From the NCBI RefSeq assembly GCF_015222005.1, contig NZ_JADFFL010000002.1:310001-374000 (forward strand): a stretch of DNA of 64,000 bases, written 5' to 3'. How positions within the stretch are numbered: the first letter of the stretch is position 1; the number at the start of each line of letters is the position of its first letter. Origin of the DNA: Mucilaginibacter myungsuensis (GTDB taxonomy: Bacteria > Bacteroidota > Bacteroidia > Sphingobacteriales > Sphingobacteriaceae). Positions 41,918 through 51,027 of this stretch are shown piece by piece. The notes below the pieces were generated by a model. It ran no database searches, had not been told where the DNA came from, and was given only the letters and a program-made list of their open reading frames with translations. The translations under genes and the position numbers were made by a program.

Positions 41918-44407
41918 TTAATTCCCGATCTCTTTAATAGCTGCATCAATGGCGGCTACCGAAGCATTATCATTCTTTGTAGCACGGGCAGCCTTCAACG
42001 TGGTCAGTAAGTTGATCACAAGTGGACCAGCTCCTTGCGACTTGAATTGCACACCAATATTTTTTAGTATCGCGACGCCTTCTTGCACGTAAGTTGCATT
42101 ATCGATACGGCCAAGGTAGCCCGGCAACTGACGGAAAAATGGAAGCGCATTTTGCACATCGCCACTGATCTTGCTTTTGATCATCGGCCACTCGGCTGAT
42201 GTGCCCGTCTCTAAGTAAAGACCGATCAGCGGGGTTTGTAAAGCTTCCTGACTTTCTTTGTCCATGGTTTTTAATGCGGCGGTAGCCTCATCTTTAGCGA
42301 TAGGCAACATGGCCACAAACGCAGCACCCTGCACCGACAATGATTGGCTGCCCAATGCCGTTTTAAATAACGGCAGGTTGGTCTGGTCTTTCAATTTACC
42401 CAAAGCAGCAATAGCTGCAGCCTTAACCAAATTGTTAGCATCGCTTTGCGCCAATTGTTTAAGGACAGGCAGCGCAGTTGCACGGATATCGGCATTGGTA
42501 GGGTCTAAGGCCGAGATGGCACGTTGCTGCAAACCAAAGTATTTATCCTTTAAAGCCGCGATCAGCACGCGCTGCGCGCCTTTGTCGTTCTTGTTGGCAA
42601 TAGCAGCGGTCAATGCCTCGTTACGGTCCAAAAACAACGGCGCGTTGAAATATTGAAATACGTATTCTTCCAGCGACTTGTTGTCGGTTTTAGCCCATAG
42701 GATCTTTTTGTCGCCGTCCACATTAACCAACTCCGGTTTAGCATCCAGTTTGTAGCTGATGGTATCCGACGCGTCTTTCATCCAGTAAGCATGGCGTGTT
42801 TTTTTTCCGCCTGAGTAGATATCCACGAACATTGGCAAGGTAAAGATCTGTCCGGTCTGCGTTTGTTTCAGGTAGATGCTTTGGGTTTTGGTTGCGGCAT
42901 CCCATTTGTAGTCGATAGTAACTACCGGGTGACCCGCGCCAAAGTACCATTGGTTAAAGAACCAGTTCAGGTCCTTACCGCTGGCTTCTTCTAATGCCAA
43001 ACGTAATTGGTGAGCTTCGCCGTTCTTAAAGGCATTGGTCTTCAAGTAGATGTTCAAACCTTTGTAGAAAGTCTCGCGGCCTAAATAGGTGCGCAGCATA
43101 TTTAGGATGGTACCACCTTTTTGGTAGGTAACACCATCGAAAACATCCTCTTTATCGTTGTAATAGAAACGCACCAGGTCCTTTTTATCATTACCTCTGC
43201 CGCCCATGTAGTTACGCATGTCCTGGTAAGAATGCGCGTCGCCGGCATCCTGACCGTATTTGTGTTCGGCCCAAAGGGTCTCACTCAAGTCGGCGAAAGA
43301 TTCGTTAACGGTAAGGTTGCTCCAGCTCTCGGCCGTAACATAATCACCGAACCACTGGTGGAATAACTCGTGCGCGATGGTGCTTTGGCCCTGGCTAAAG
43401 TAAGCGTCCAGCAATTCGCGTTTGGTGGCTTGTACATACTCGCCGTGCAGCGTAGCGCTCGTATTCTCCATAGCACCGCTCACGTAATCACGGCAAACGA
43501 TCTGGGCATATTTGTCCCAAGGGTAATCAACACCCAAGATCTTTGAGTAAAAGTCGATTATCTCCGGGGTGTCGCCAAAGATCTCTTTAGCATATGGGGC
43601 ATATTTTGCTTCCAGATAGTAATCAACCGGAACGGTTTTCCATTTATCGCGATAGATCTTAAAATCGCCCACGGCCATCATAAATAAGTATGGCGAGTGC
43701 GGTTTTAGCTGCTGCCAGGTATCGGTACGGGTACCGTCGGCATTTTTCTTTTGCGATATCAGTTTACCGTTAGATAGCGTAACGTACTTAGACTGTACGG
43801 TCATGCTGATCTCTTCGGTAGTTTTCTGATTAGGCTTGTCAATGGTCGGGAACCAGCAAGATGAACTTTCGGTCTCGCCCTGTGTCCAGATCTGGGTCGG
43901 CTTGTCCTTTTCGGTACCGTCAGGGTTAATAAAGTACAACCCTTTGGCATCGCTGATGGCCGCGCTGCCTTTAGCCTTTAACTCGTTAGGTTTAGAGGTG
44001 TAATCGATGTAAACGATATAGCTTTCGTTATTACGGTAAACCTTATCCAGCTTAATGTTCAGTTGCAGGCTATCCTCGTAAACGTATTTAAGCGGCGTAG
44101 CTCTCCCGGCTTTGATCACCGAGATGCTCTTAATGTCCATCCCTTTAGCGTCCAGACGCAAGGTATCGGTAGGATACTGGTGCGGTTTTAGGGTGATCCA
44201 GGCCTTACCATACAGGTAACGCTTTTTGTAATCGAATTTAACATCCAGTTTGGTATGCACCAGATCGTTGATCTTATCTACCGTGGCGCGGTACACCTTA
44301 CTGGTAGTAGGCACCGCCGGAGGGGCTTGTGCAAAAGCCGGCGCGCCGATAGTAGCAACGCCCGCCACCGCCATAAAAGCGGCGGCTATCGTGTTCAGTT
44401 TTGTCAT
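41918..44407 (-). CDS. M1 family metallo-aminopeptidase
   Basis: An 829-residue zinc aminopeptidase, signal peptide 1-26 (PAFAQ). The exopeptidase motif GAMEN is at 311-315, and the zinc site is H346-E-L-F-H350 with Glu369 in NESFADLSE. The N-terminal beta domain and the thermolysin-like domain are complete; the last ~220 residues look like HEAT-type helical repeats. Probably periplasmic. It is a lone gene between repeat clusters. Confidence 0.94.
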   Translation of the reverse strand: MTKLNTIAAAFMAVAGVATIGAPAFAQAPPAVPTTSKVYRATVDKINDLVHTKLDVKFDYKKRYLYGKAWITLKPHQYPTDTLRLDAKGMDIKSISVIKAGRATPLKYVYEDSLQLNIKLDKVYRNNESYIVYIDYTSKPNELKAKGSAAISDAKGLYFINPDGTEKDKPTQIWTQGETESSSCWFPTIDKPNQKTTEEISMTVQSKYVTLSNGKLISQKKNADGTRTDTWQQLKPHSPYLFMMAVGDFKIYRDKWKTVPVDYYLEAKYAPYAKEIFGDTPEIIDFYSKILGVDYPWDKYAQIVCRDYVSGAMENTSATLHGEYVQATKRELLDAYFSQGQSTIAHELFHQWFGDYVTAESWSNLTVNESFADLSETLWAEHKYGQDAGDAHSYQDMRNYMGGRGNDKKDLVRFYYNDKEDVFDGVTYQKGGTILNMLRTYLGRETFYKGLNIYLKTNAFKNGEAHQLRLALEEASGKDLNWFFNQWYFGAGHPVVTIDYKWDAATKTQSIYLKQTQTGQIFTLPMFVDIYSGGKKTRHAYWMKDASDTISYKLDAKPELVNVDGDKKILWAKTDNKSLEEYVFQYFNAPLFLDRNEALTAAIANKNDKGAQRVLIAALKDKYFGLQQRAISALDPTNADIRATALPVLKQLAQSDANNLVKAAAIAALGKLKDQTNLPLFKTALGSQSLSVQGAAFVAMLPIAKDEATAALKTMDKESQEALQTPLIGLYLETGTSAEWPMIKSKISGDVQNALPFFRQLPGYLGRIDNATYVQEGVAILKNIGVQFKSQGAGPLVINLLTTLKAARATKNDNASVAAIDAAIKEIGN

Positions 44408-44501
44408 CTGTGTTTTGTAAAACGCTAAAGTAGGGCTTTTGCGCTAAAAGGCTGAATATTCACATCGATATGTGATGTGCGGGAATCACCCGGGGGGATT
44501 C

Positions 44502-44630
44502 AATCCCTCCTTGGGGAGGGGTGTGCAGGGAATGAGCGGGAGCAGGGAGGGGTTTTGCCACAATGCATAGCTGATCTCCCCTCCCTGCCATTTCAACACG
44601 AGCCAACCGCACCCCTCCCCAGGGAGGGAC
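44502..44630. repeat. 128-bp REP element (ATCCCTCCTTGG family), copy 1
   Basis: Outer arms ATCCCTCCTTGGGGAGGGG and CCCCTCCCCAGGGAGGGA, inner arms GCAGGGAGGGG and CCCCTCCCTGC, with TGCAT-type sequence in the middle. Homologous to 47567-47694. It fills most of the 306-bp gap between the M1 peptidase and bacilliredoxin genes. Confidence 0.75.
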
Positions 44631-44635
44631 TTAAC

Positions 44636-44667
44636 AAAAAAACGCCCCGCAAATGCGGAGCGTTCAA
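44636..44667 (-). terminator. terminator of the bacilliredoxin gene
   Basis: Arms 44641-44650 and 44655-44664; the single mismatch on the plus strand is a U-G pair on the minus strand, and a T-run follows in that direction. Confidence 0.75.
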
Positions 44668-44713
44668 TATCATAACCGGTCACTGATCAACCAGTCACCG
44701 ATCACCGACCTGA

Positions 44714-45127
44714 TTAGCAATACTGCTCAAACGCATCGATCAAATTATCAGCGATCATTTGGGCAGGGCGGCCTTCAATTTGGTAACGCTCGATGATGTG
44801 TACCAATTTACCATCTTTGAACAGCGCCATTGACGGAGATGATGGCGGGTAAGGGGCCATATAACCACGGGCTTTATCAACCGCTTCTTTTTCCATACCG
44901 GCAAAAACGGTCACCAATCTATCCGGGTGTTTACCGTGTGCCGATGCCATTTTAGCGGCAGGGCGGGCGTTAGCGGCGGCGCAACCGCAAACCGAGTTCA
45001 CCATTACAAAAACGGTACCTTCGCTTTCAATAGCGGCAGTTACAGCTTCGGCATCTTTTAATTCGGTGAAACCAACTTTGGTCAGGTCCTCGCGCATTGG
45101 GGCAACTAAATATTCTGGATACATCAT
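44714..45127 (-). CDS. BrxA/BrxB family bacilliredoxin
   Basis: A 137-residue thioredoxin-fold protein of the YphP/YqiW family. The motif V-C47-G-C49-A replaces CxxC. In Firmicutes these proteins remove bacillithiol from oxidised proteins; Bacteroidota are also known or predicted to use bacillithiol. ARPAAKMASAHGKHPDRLVTVFAGMEKEA and PYPPSSPSMALFKDGKL are conserved blocks. A -7 box TATTTTTG lies at 45164-45157. Confidence 0.92.
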   Translation of the reverse strand: MMYPEYLVAPMREDLTKVGFTELKDAEAVTAAIESEGTVFVMVNSVCGCAAANARPAAKMASAHGKHPDRLVTVFAGMEKEAVDKARGYMAPYPPSSPSMALFKDGKLVHIIERYQIEGRPAQMIADNLIDAFEQYC

Positions 45128-45156
45128 AGTGTTTGTTCTTTTTAAATTTACAAGTG

Positions 45157-45164
45157 CAAAAATA
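45157..45164 (-). promoter_or_regulatory. -7 box (TATTTTTG) of the bacilliredoxin gene
   Basis: Exact TAnnTTTG on the minus strand, 29 bp before the first ATG. Confidence 0.4.
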
Positions 45165-45302
45165 TCAAAACATTAACACATTTTATTTTCGGCGATAAAT
45201 AATAACAATGGGTTGACTTTCGTTAAAATTATCTTTTACAGTAACTTGTTAACCAACACTTACGTAGAAAGCGTACTACCCTAATTTTTATTAAACTAAA
45301 GG

Positions 45303-46181
45303 ATGAACTTGAAGCAAACGCTATTGAGCAAAAATTTATTTATAAAAAAATCACGCTCCACTTCTGAAACCGTCGCCATTAAGGCAAAGAATTTTAGGAG
45401 GTTCAAAACTTTCGCTATTACGTCGTCGTTAGCGCTGGCTGTAATGGTATGGATCATTGCCGACCTGTCGCAAAAGAACAAGGTACAAGAGGCCGAAAAG
45501 GCGCAGCTGATGGCCCAGATCAGTGTGTTAAATCAGCAAATGAATAAAACCAGCTCGGCGCTTGACTCTGTCACCAACAAACAACTCAGCAGCGACGAAA
45601 AGGCTATGACCTACATTGGCGCGATCGAGAAAAAGCTGACCACCATTAATAATTACTTATCTAAACGCGGCTTGCGCGGTTTCTCTTTCAAAAAAGTGAA
45701 GACCGGCGGAGACAGCAAAGTAGCGGCCGAGAAGATATTTTCTAAGTACGATAGCTACCTCTCTCGCCTGGTGAGTAATGTGAGTTTGATGCCGATGGGT
45801 TACCCAAGGATCAGCGCTTTCACCTCGCTGTTCGGTCACCGTGGCAACCCGTTCGGGTTCGGTAATAAGGAATTCCATCCGGGGATAGATTTTAAGGGCA
45901 AGACAGGTGACCCGGTAAAATGCACCGCTGCCGGTACGGTAGAGTTTGCCGGAAAGGCAGGTGGTTACGGTAACTGTGTCCGCATTAAACATATCAACGG
46001 CATCATGACCTTGTATGGTCACCTCTCTAAGATAAATGTTCGCGAGGGTCAACAGGTAAGTGTTGGGCAACTGATCGGTAAGGTCGGTTCAACCGGGCGC
46101 TCTACCGCGGCACACTTGCATTATGAGGTGCGCCGGAACGGAAAAGCCGTAAACCCTAAGGAATATCTAAGCCTGAATTAA
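45303..46181 (+). CDS. M23 family metalloendopeptidase (first of pair)
   Basis: A 292-residue peptidoglycan hydrolase. N-terminal inner-membrane anchor (about 39-58: FAITSSLALAVMVWIIADL), coiled coil (about 60-110), then the LytM/M23 domain with H192-P-G-I-D196, and HLHYE with His271/His273 as zinc and catalytic residues. YGHLSKINVREGQQVSVGQLIGKVG is the typical strand-turn. Same architecture as the next gene, which implies tandem duplication. Confidence 0.93.
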   Translation: MNLKQTLLSKNLFIKKSRSTSETVAIKAKNFRRFKTFAITSSLALAVMVWIIADLSQKNKVQEAEKAQLMAQISVLNQQMNKTSSALDSVTNKQLSSDEKAMTYIGAIEKKLTTINNYLSKRGLRGFSFKKVKTGGDSKVAAEKIFSKYDSYLSRLVSNVSLMPMGYPRISAFTSLFGHRGNPFGFGNKEFHPGIDFKGKTGDPVKCTAAGTVEFAGKAGGYGNCVRIKHINGIMTLYGHLSKINVREGQQVSVGQLIGKVGSTGRSTAAHLHYEVRRNGKAVNPKEYLSLN

Positions 46182-46309
46182 CCAATAGGTTAAGTGCTTT
46201 AACCTCAGCAATAAACGGCATGTGTAAGGCTATTTTTACGCAGATTAATTAGGAATATTGGCTCGGCAAGCCCTATATTGCACGTCCTAAACGTTGCAAT
46301 TTTGAAATA

Positions 46310-47179
46310 ATGAAGTCGAAAAAGAAAGATATTAGTACCATCATGATCTTGAATAAAGATCGGGTTGGCGCTAAAACCATACAGGTAAACACCAAGCATA
46401 TCAGCCGTTTTTGGCATTACGTTACAGGCATCCTGTTATTGGTGGTCTCTCTTACGTTGAGCATTTTTTATCTGCACGGACAAAACCAACAAAAGGACGC
46501 GGAAAAGCAACAGCTGATCGCCCAGATCACCAAACTGAAAGGCCACATGGCCACCGTTGAAAGCAACGCCAAAGAGACCCAGAGTGCCCAAACCTACATC
46601 CAGGCGATCGAAAATAAACTGCAGACCATCAACTCTTATTTACGTAAACGCGGCCTGCCGGGCTTCAGCAACAAAAAAGTTGGCGGCAGCGGCGGCAAAC
46701 ACGAAGAAGAGGACCTGACCGATAAAGAAAAATACACCTTATATGACGAATACTTAGGCCGCCTGGCAAAAACCATTGCCTACACCCCAATGGGTTACCC
46801 GCGTTTAAGTTCTTTCAACTCCATTTTTGGTTACCGTAGCGATCCGTTTAACGGGGCGCGTGCCGAGTATCATCCCGGTATCGATTTTAAAGGCAACCAT
46901 GGCGATCCGGTTAAGGCAACAGCTACAGGTACTATTGTACACGCGGGCTGGTTCGGTGGTTATGGTAACTGTGTGCGTATCCGTCATGCTAACAACCTCG
47001 AGACGCTGTATGGACATTTGTCAAAGATCACCGTACGCGAGGGTCAAAAAGTGACCGTAGGCGATGTGGTAGGTAAAGTAGGTTCGACAGGTCATAGCAC
47101 CGGCAGCCACTTGCATTACGAGGTACGCCGCGATGGTAAGCCCATCAACCCGGTAAAATTCCTTTCTATCAGCAACTAA
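46310..47179 (+). CDS. M23 family metalloendopeptidase (second of pair)
   Basis: A 289-residue paralogue of the preceding gene: anchor at about 40-58 (YVTGILLLVVSLTLSIFYL), coiled coil, M23 domain with H188-P-G-I-D192 and His267/His269 in HLHYE. A charged insert HEEEDLTDKEKY lies before the peptidase domain. The stop codon overlaps the bactofilin start (TAATG), giving translational coupling. M23 enzymes coupled to bactofilins shape the cell wall in other bacteria. Confidence 0.94.
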   Translation: MKSKKKDISTIMILNKDRVGAKTIQVNTKHISRFWHYVTGILLLVVSLTLSIFYLHGQNQQKDAEKQQLIAQITKLKGHMATVESNAKETQSAQTYIQAIENKLQTINSYLRKRGLPGFSNKKVGGSGGKHEEEDLTDKEKYTLYDEYLGRLAKTIAYTPMGYPRLSSFNSIFGYRSDPFNGARAEYHPGIDFKGNHGDPVKATATGTIVHAGWFGGYGNCVRIRHANNLETLYGHLSKITVREGQKVTVGDVVGKVGSTGHSTGSHLHYEVRRDGKPINPVKFLSISN

Positions 47180-47535
47180 TGGCCCTGTTTAAAAATCAAC
47201 AGCATAAGGGCATAGATGAGCAGCCCATATCCAGCATCATCAGCGAGGGTTCGGTCATCGACGGTACATTTAAAGCCCCCGGCTTTGTACGTGTAGACGG
47301 CCAGATAAACGGTAACGTAACCATAGAAGGCGGCATGATCCTGGGTGAAAAGGGCAGCGTTAAAGGCAACGTGAATACCAAACAAATAGTAGTTTACGGC
47401 ATCGTGGACGGCGACGTGACCGCCGAAGCCTTAGAGATACGCAGCACCGGCAAGATCAAAGGCAATATCAAAACCAACAGCATCCAAATGGACTCAGGCG
47501 CGGTGTACAACGGTACGCTGAGTATGAGTGTTTAG
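47179..47535 (+). CDS. bactofilin (polymer-forming cytoskeletal protein)
   Basis: A 118-residue bactofilin. After a variable N-terminus, the right-handed beta-helix core is seen as SIISEGSVIDGTFKAPGFVR, VDGQINGNVTIEGGMILGEK, GSVKGNVNTKQIVVYGIVDG and DVTAEALEIRSTGKIKGNIK. Bactofilins polymerise without nucleotide and position wall enzymes. Tight overlap with the M23 gene strongly suggests a direct partnership. A REP element follows. Confidence 0.95.
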   Translation: MALFKNQQHKGIDEQPISSIISEGSVIDGTFKAPGFVRVDGQINGNVTIEGGMILGEKGSVKGNVNTKQIVVYGIVDGDVTAEALEIRSTGKIKGNIKTNSIQMDSGAVYNGTLSMSV

Positions 47536-47566
47536 AAGTCACACAAACATTTTCGGATATTTTCAC

Positions 47567-47694
47567 ATCCCTCCTTGGAGAGGGGTGCAATGGCTTGTGA
47601 TGAAAAAGGCAGGGAGGGGTTTCGCCGCTTTGCATTGTGTTTAACCCCTCCCTACTCACGCTCTTACCTCCCACGCCCCTCCCCAAGGAGGGAT
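47567..47694. repeat. 128-bp REP element (ATCCCTCCTTGG family), copy 2
   Basis: Outer arms ATCCCTCCTTGGAGAGGGG and CCCCTCCCCAAGGAGGGAT, inner arms GCAGGGAGGGG / ACCCCTCCCT. Same length and order of blocks as 44502-44630. Confidence 0.75.
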
Positions 47695-47703
47695 TAAAAA
47701 AAC

Positions 47704-48279
47704 TTACTGTCCCTTCTGCTCCAAAAACTCATCTATCGCCGCTACCGCGCTATCGTACCGTTCCTGCCCCGTTCCGGATATCACTACGTAGTTTGCGTTA
47801 AGCGCCTGCAATTCCTTGTGCCAAACATTCATAAAATGCTCGCGCTGGTCGGGGAAATCGCGTAGCGGGTCGTCCTGCCAGGGCAGGTCGATATCTAAAA
47901 GCAAGTAAAGATCATAATGATGTTTGGGCAACTCGTCCAATACCTCTTGCGGGGTATAGCCAAAAAAAGCGTCGCTCCAGATCTTTACGGTGATGAATGT
48001 GGTATCGCATATCAGTATCCCGTTGGTCTTCGGCGCCATTTCTTTTTCCAGTGCGATCTGTCCACGGAACATGGCAACCTCATCCTCAATGGTCGGCGGG
48101 GCGGTTAGCGCGGCACAGTAATCGCGTGCGAATTCCGGCACCCAAATGGTGTGGTAATGCTCAGCCAAATAAGCCGACATAGTAGATTTACCGGTAGATT
48201 CCGGACCTACGATGGCGATCTTTGCCCGCTCGCCCCCTGAAGGAGGAGTAGAATTTTTTATATTGTTGAGTTGACTCAT
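47704..48279 (-). CDS. NadR-type nicotinamide riboside kinase (AAA_28 family)
   Basis: A 191-residue P-loop kinase. Walker A is GPESTGKST (25-33), followed by the NadR-like VPEFARDYCAAL and ILICDTTFITVKIWSDAFFG, YDLYLLLDIDLPWQDDPLRD and DQREHFMNVWHKEL. This matches the ribosylnicotinamide-kinase half of NadR without the adenylyltransferase half. It fits with PnuC encoded 4.6 kb away on the same strand. Residues 10-19 (STPPSGGERA) appear to come from a repeat-like DNA stretch. Confidence 0.88.
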   Translation of the reverse strand: MSQLNNIKNSTPPSGGERAKIAIVGPESTGKSTMSAYLAEHYHTIWVPEFARDYCAALTAPPTIEDEVAMFRGQIALEKEMAPKTNGILICDTTFITVKIWSDAFFGYTPQEVLDELPKHHYDLYLLLDIDLPWQDDPLRDFPDQREHFMNVWHKELQALNANYVVISGTGQERYDSAVAAIDEFLEQKGQ

Positions 48280-48342
48280 TGTTCTTTTTTTAGATCTCTC
48301 CTTGGGGAATATAGCCGTCGACTAAAGCTCTATTTACCACCT

Positions 48343-48440
48343 TGTCATCCTGAGGAACGAAGGACCTTCACCACTTGGTTTAACGGATATGCATGGTCCG
48401 TTTAGCATGGTAGCGAAGGTCCTTCGTTCCTCAGGATGAC
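48343..48440. repeat. REP palindrome with 25-bp perfect arms
   Basis: The arms 48343-48367 and 48416-48440 are perfect reverse complements (outer GTCATCCTGAGGAACGAAGG). A smaller inverted pair (AACGGA/TCCGTT) sits inside around ATGCAT. Shares the GAGGAACGAAG core with 967-1062. Confidence 0.85.
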
Positions 48441-48448
48441 ATTTTCGT

Positions 48449-49582
48449 TTAAGGTTGCATCGCCAACATTGCCACCTCTTCCCCCACCAAACTACCCATT
48501 GCAACACCCATACCATTGCACCGGACCGCGCAATACACATTCGGCCTAACCTCTTTAATGAGCGGCGACAGCTGCTCGCCAAAACCCATGATCCCGCTCC
48601 ACCAAATGTCCGGTTCGGTCGGCTGCCCGGGCGCGATCACTTCGCGAAGATAAGTAAGCAATTGTTGCTGTACAGCTTCGGTATGACCGAAGTCCGTCGT
48701 TTCTTCTGCCGCAAAGTCGATATTACGGCCGCCACCGAAAAGAATGCGATCGTCGATGTTCCTAAAATAGTAATAGCCCTCGTTAAAGTGATAGGTGCCT
48801 TTCAGTTTCAACCCTGGGATCGGTTTGGTGACCAGCACTTGCCCGCGACCGGGGATGACATCCAGTTCTGGATAAAGATCTTTGGCGAAAGCGTTGGTGG
48901 CTAAGATCACTTTCCCGGCCTGGAATACGCCCTGATCTGTTTCGATCTGCACGCCTTTGTCTTCAGTTTTGATATCTGTCACCGTACAATTATTCAGTAC
49001 GATGGTGCCGGTCTGATAAACCTTATGCAACAGCGTCCGCATCATGTAACCGGTGTGTATCTGTCCCTCGAAAAGGTTGTATATCATACGCTTAACACTT
49101 TTGAAGCCAAAGTGGCCGACTGTTTGGTCGGCTGCTTGATAAACGTCGGTTTTGAATAGCGGCCTGAGCAGGTCATTCAGATAAGGCAGTTGTTCGATGA
49201 TTGAGTCGGCTTCGGCCTGTTCATGATCAAGGAATAATTCGTAACCCCCGTGCTGATGATAGCGGATATTATCATCGCCTAAATTTTGGCGCAGGCGTTG
49301 CAGCCCGCGCCATTTATAGTCGACCAATTTAAGGGCTTCTTCGGGTGATGAGCGTTGGATGTTATCTAATAATTCGGATGCCGTACCAAAACAGGCGAAG
49401 CCGGCATTTTTGGTACTTGCTCCGCTGGGCAGGAAACCGCGCTCTAACACCAAAACGAGCTTATCAGGATGCTGTTGCTTGATGGAAAGCGCGGCACTTA
49501 AGCCCACCAACCCGCTGCCAACGATGATCACATCGGCCCGACCGGTAAAAGCTGTCCGTTCCCAATACGAGAAGTTATCCAT
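48449..49582 (-). CDS. FAD-dependent oxidoreductase (DAO family)
   Basis: A 377-residue flavoprotein. GSGLVGLSAALSIK with the following VLVLERGFLPSGASTKNAGF is the FAD-binding start of glycine/D-amino-acid oxidase-type enzymes; the S-T-K-N-A-G-F segment is typical of gamma-glutamylputrescine oxidase-like members. The C-terminal DIWWSGIMGFGEQLSPLIKE and CNGMGVAMGS complete the domain. Substrate is probably an amine or amino acid. Confidence 0.88.
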   Translation of the reverse strand: MDNFSYWERTAFTGRADVIIVGSGLVGLSAALSIKQQHPDKLVLVLERGFLPSGASTKNAGFACFGTASELLDNIQRSSPEEALKLVDYKWRGLQRLRQNLGDDNIRYHQHGGYELFLDHEQAEADSIIEQLPYLNDLLRPLFKTDVYQAADQTVGHFGFKSVKRMIYNLFEGQIHTGYMMRTLLHKVYQTGTIVLNNCTVTDIKTEDKGVQIETDQGVFQAGKVILATNAFAKDLYPELDVIPGRGQVLVTKPIPGLKLKGTYHFNEGYYYFRNIDDRILFGGGRNIDFAAEETTDFGHTEAVQQQLLTYLREVIAPGQPTEPDIWWSGIMGFGEQLSPLIKEVRPNVYCAVRCNGMGVAMGSLVGEEVAMLAMQP

Positions 49583-49615
49583 AAGGCCAAGTTAAGCAAT
49601 TTTGCTTTCGGAGAC

Positions 49616-51016
49616 CTACATCACCATCTTACCGGTATCCTTCATGGGCATTTTATGCTTACCGCCCATCTTCATCATCGCCGGGCTAATCCTCAGGTAA
49701 ACCTGTACGGCCATTGGGGCTGTCCCGTAAAGTGAGCGCACTTCATTTGGCGAAAAATTGGCCGTGGCTTGCAGGCCGGCCCGCAGGTCGGTCTTTTTAA
49801 AACTGCCGAGTATGCGGCTTGCACCCAGCGTGAGCGCGTTGATGTTGAGCGTGGGGTTGGTCGGTAAGGTGGTCAGCAGATCTAATTCGTTCGCATCTTT
49901 GCTTACCAGTTCATAACGGCCGTAAATGGCGGTCTTTGATAACTGTAGCGTGCTCTCTAATAAGGCCGAAGGACGGGTCTTCCCATGGGCGTTATTCTGC
50001 CCGTACACAAAGGTGCTGGCGATGAAACTGTCGTCGCTTAACATTTTAGTGTAGATGGCCGATGCTGTTGTTCTGGTGACGTTATCATGCGGGTCCAATT
50101 CTTCCGGACTGTGCAGCCAGCCGTTAGACACCTGTAAGGCCCACTCTTTTGATGGATTGTAAGACAAGCGCACCGAGTAAGAATCGAACTTAGGTTCATC
50201 AAAGTCGTATCGTTTTTCATTTGGCTCGCGGCCGGTAAATACCGAACCTTCTATCTTCACATCCTTATACCGGAAACCCAAAGTGGTTGTCCCGAAAGTA
50301 ATATGTGTAGCATCGGCATAATGGTGCGATAGCGGTGCATCAGGGTTGCTCAAGGCTGATAAACGGTGCATGAACACCGGCGGACCAAGCGCAGGTTCTC
50401 CGGGATATCCGAAGGAAATATAAGCATCTGCATCTTTAGCGATGTGTTGCGCGTAACTAACAGTCAGGGCAGAGAACAGATCGTGCGGGTGTTGCTTATC
50501 CACCAGTTTGCTGCCTTTGTAAGCCTCGCCGCTTTGATATAGTAATGGATAACCGCCATTGCCAACGGTGAACGGATCTAAGGATAACATGGCATGCACG
50601 GCGAACAGCCCGTTCTTGCCGATGTTGCGCTGGGTCATCCCCATTAACATATTTGGCGCATCAAAACGATAAGCCCCGCGGCTGCCGGAGTTAAATACAT
50701 CCTGACGGTTATAGCGGGCATAAACGCTGCCGTGCAACATGCTCATCCACTTTTTACCGTGGAACATGTAAGCATACATCGGGCTTGCGTCGGGCTGCCA
50801 TGATGTACCGGAACCGTCGCGGTTCATGGGCAGATCTTTGGAGTAGCTGCTGCTCATAGGTGCGCCATGTGCCGAATGATCCATGGTTTTTGGCGTGGTG
50901 TCTTTCTTCATTTCCATGCCGCCCATATTGTGCATGGAGTGGTCCATCGGTTTGTTTTGGGCGAATACGCCCGTGGCCGATAGCAGGATGATATATATGA
51001 TGATCTGTTTTTTCAT
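49616..51016 (-). CDS. Met/His-rich outer membrane beta-barrel protein (copper-type)
   Basis: A 466-residue protein, signal peptide 1-19 (GVFAQ). Both ends carry metal-binding-type residues: N-terminal MDHSMHNMGGMEMKKD and MDHSAHG, C-terminal MMKMGGKHKMPMKD. The middle (about 75-440) is alternating aromatic strands with final RISPAM, as in an outer membrane barrel. The M/H motifs resemble copper-handling proteins such as CopB/PcoB but full homology is not certain. It is the last gene of a four-gene set. Confidence 0.75.
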   Translation of the reverse strand: MKKQIIIYIILLSATGVFAQNKPMDHSMHNMGGMEMKKDTTPKTMDHSAHGAPMSSSYSKDLPMNRDGSGTSWQPDASPMYAYMFHGKKWMSMLHGSVYARYNRQDVFNSGSRGAYRFDAPNMLMGMTQRNIGKNGLFAVHAMLSLDPFTVGNGGYPLLYQSGEAYKGSKLVDKQHPHDLFSALTVSYAQHIAKDADAYISFGYPGEPALGPPVFMHRLSALSNPDAPLSHHYADATHITFGTTTLGFRYKDVKIEGSVFTGREPNEKRYDFDEPKFDSYSVRLSYNPSKEWALQVSNGWLHSPEELDPHDNVTRTTASAIYTKMLSDDSFIASTFVYGQNNAHGKTRPSALLESTLQLSKTAIYGRYELVSKDANELDLLTTLPTNPTLNINALTLGASRILGSFKKTDLRAGLQATANFSPNEVRSLYGTAPMAVQVYLRISPAMMKMGGKHKMPMKDTGKMVM

Positions 51017-51027
51017 AGTGTGGTAGT

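Noticed and set aside
44477-44686. 69-codon frame over the 128-bp REP element
   Set aside because: Repeat DNA with low-complexity translation; the same region is open on both strands.
48455-48904. 149-codon plus-strand frame opposite the FAD oxidoreductase
   Set aside because: Antisense to a gene with intact FAD motif and C-terminal domain; no domain of its own.
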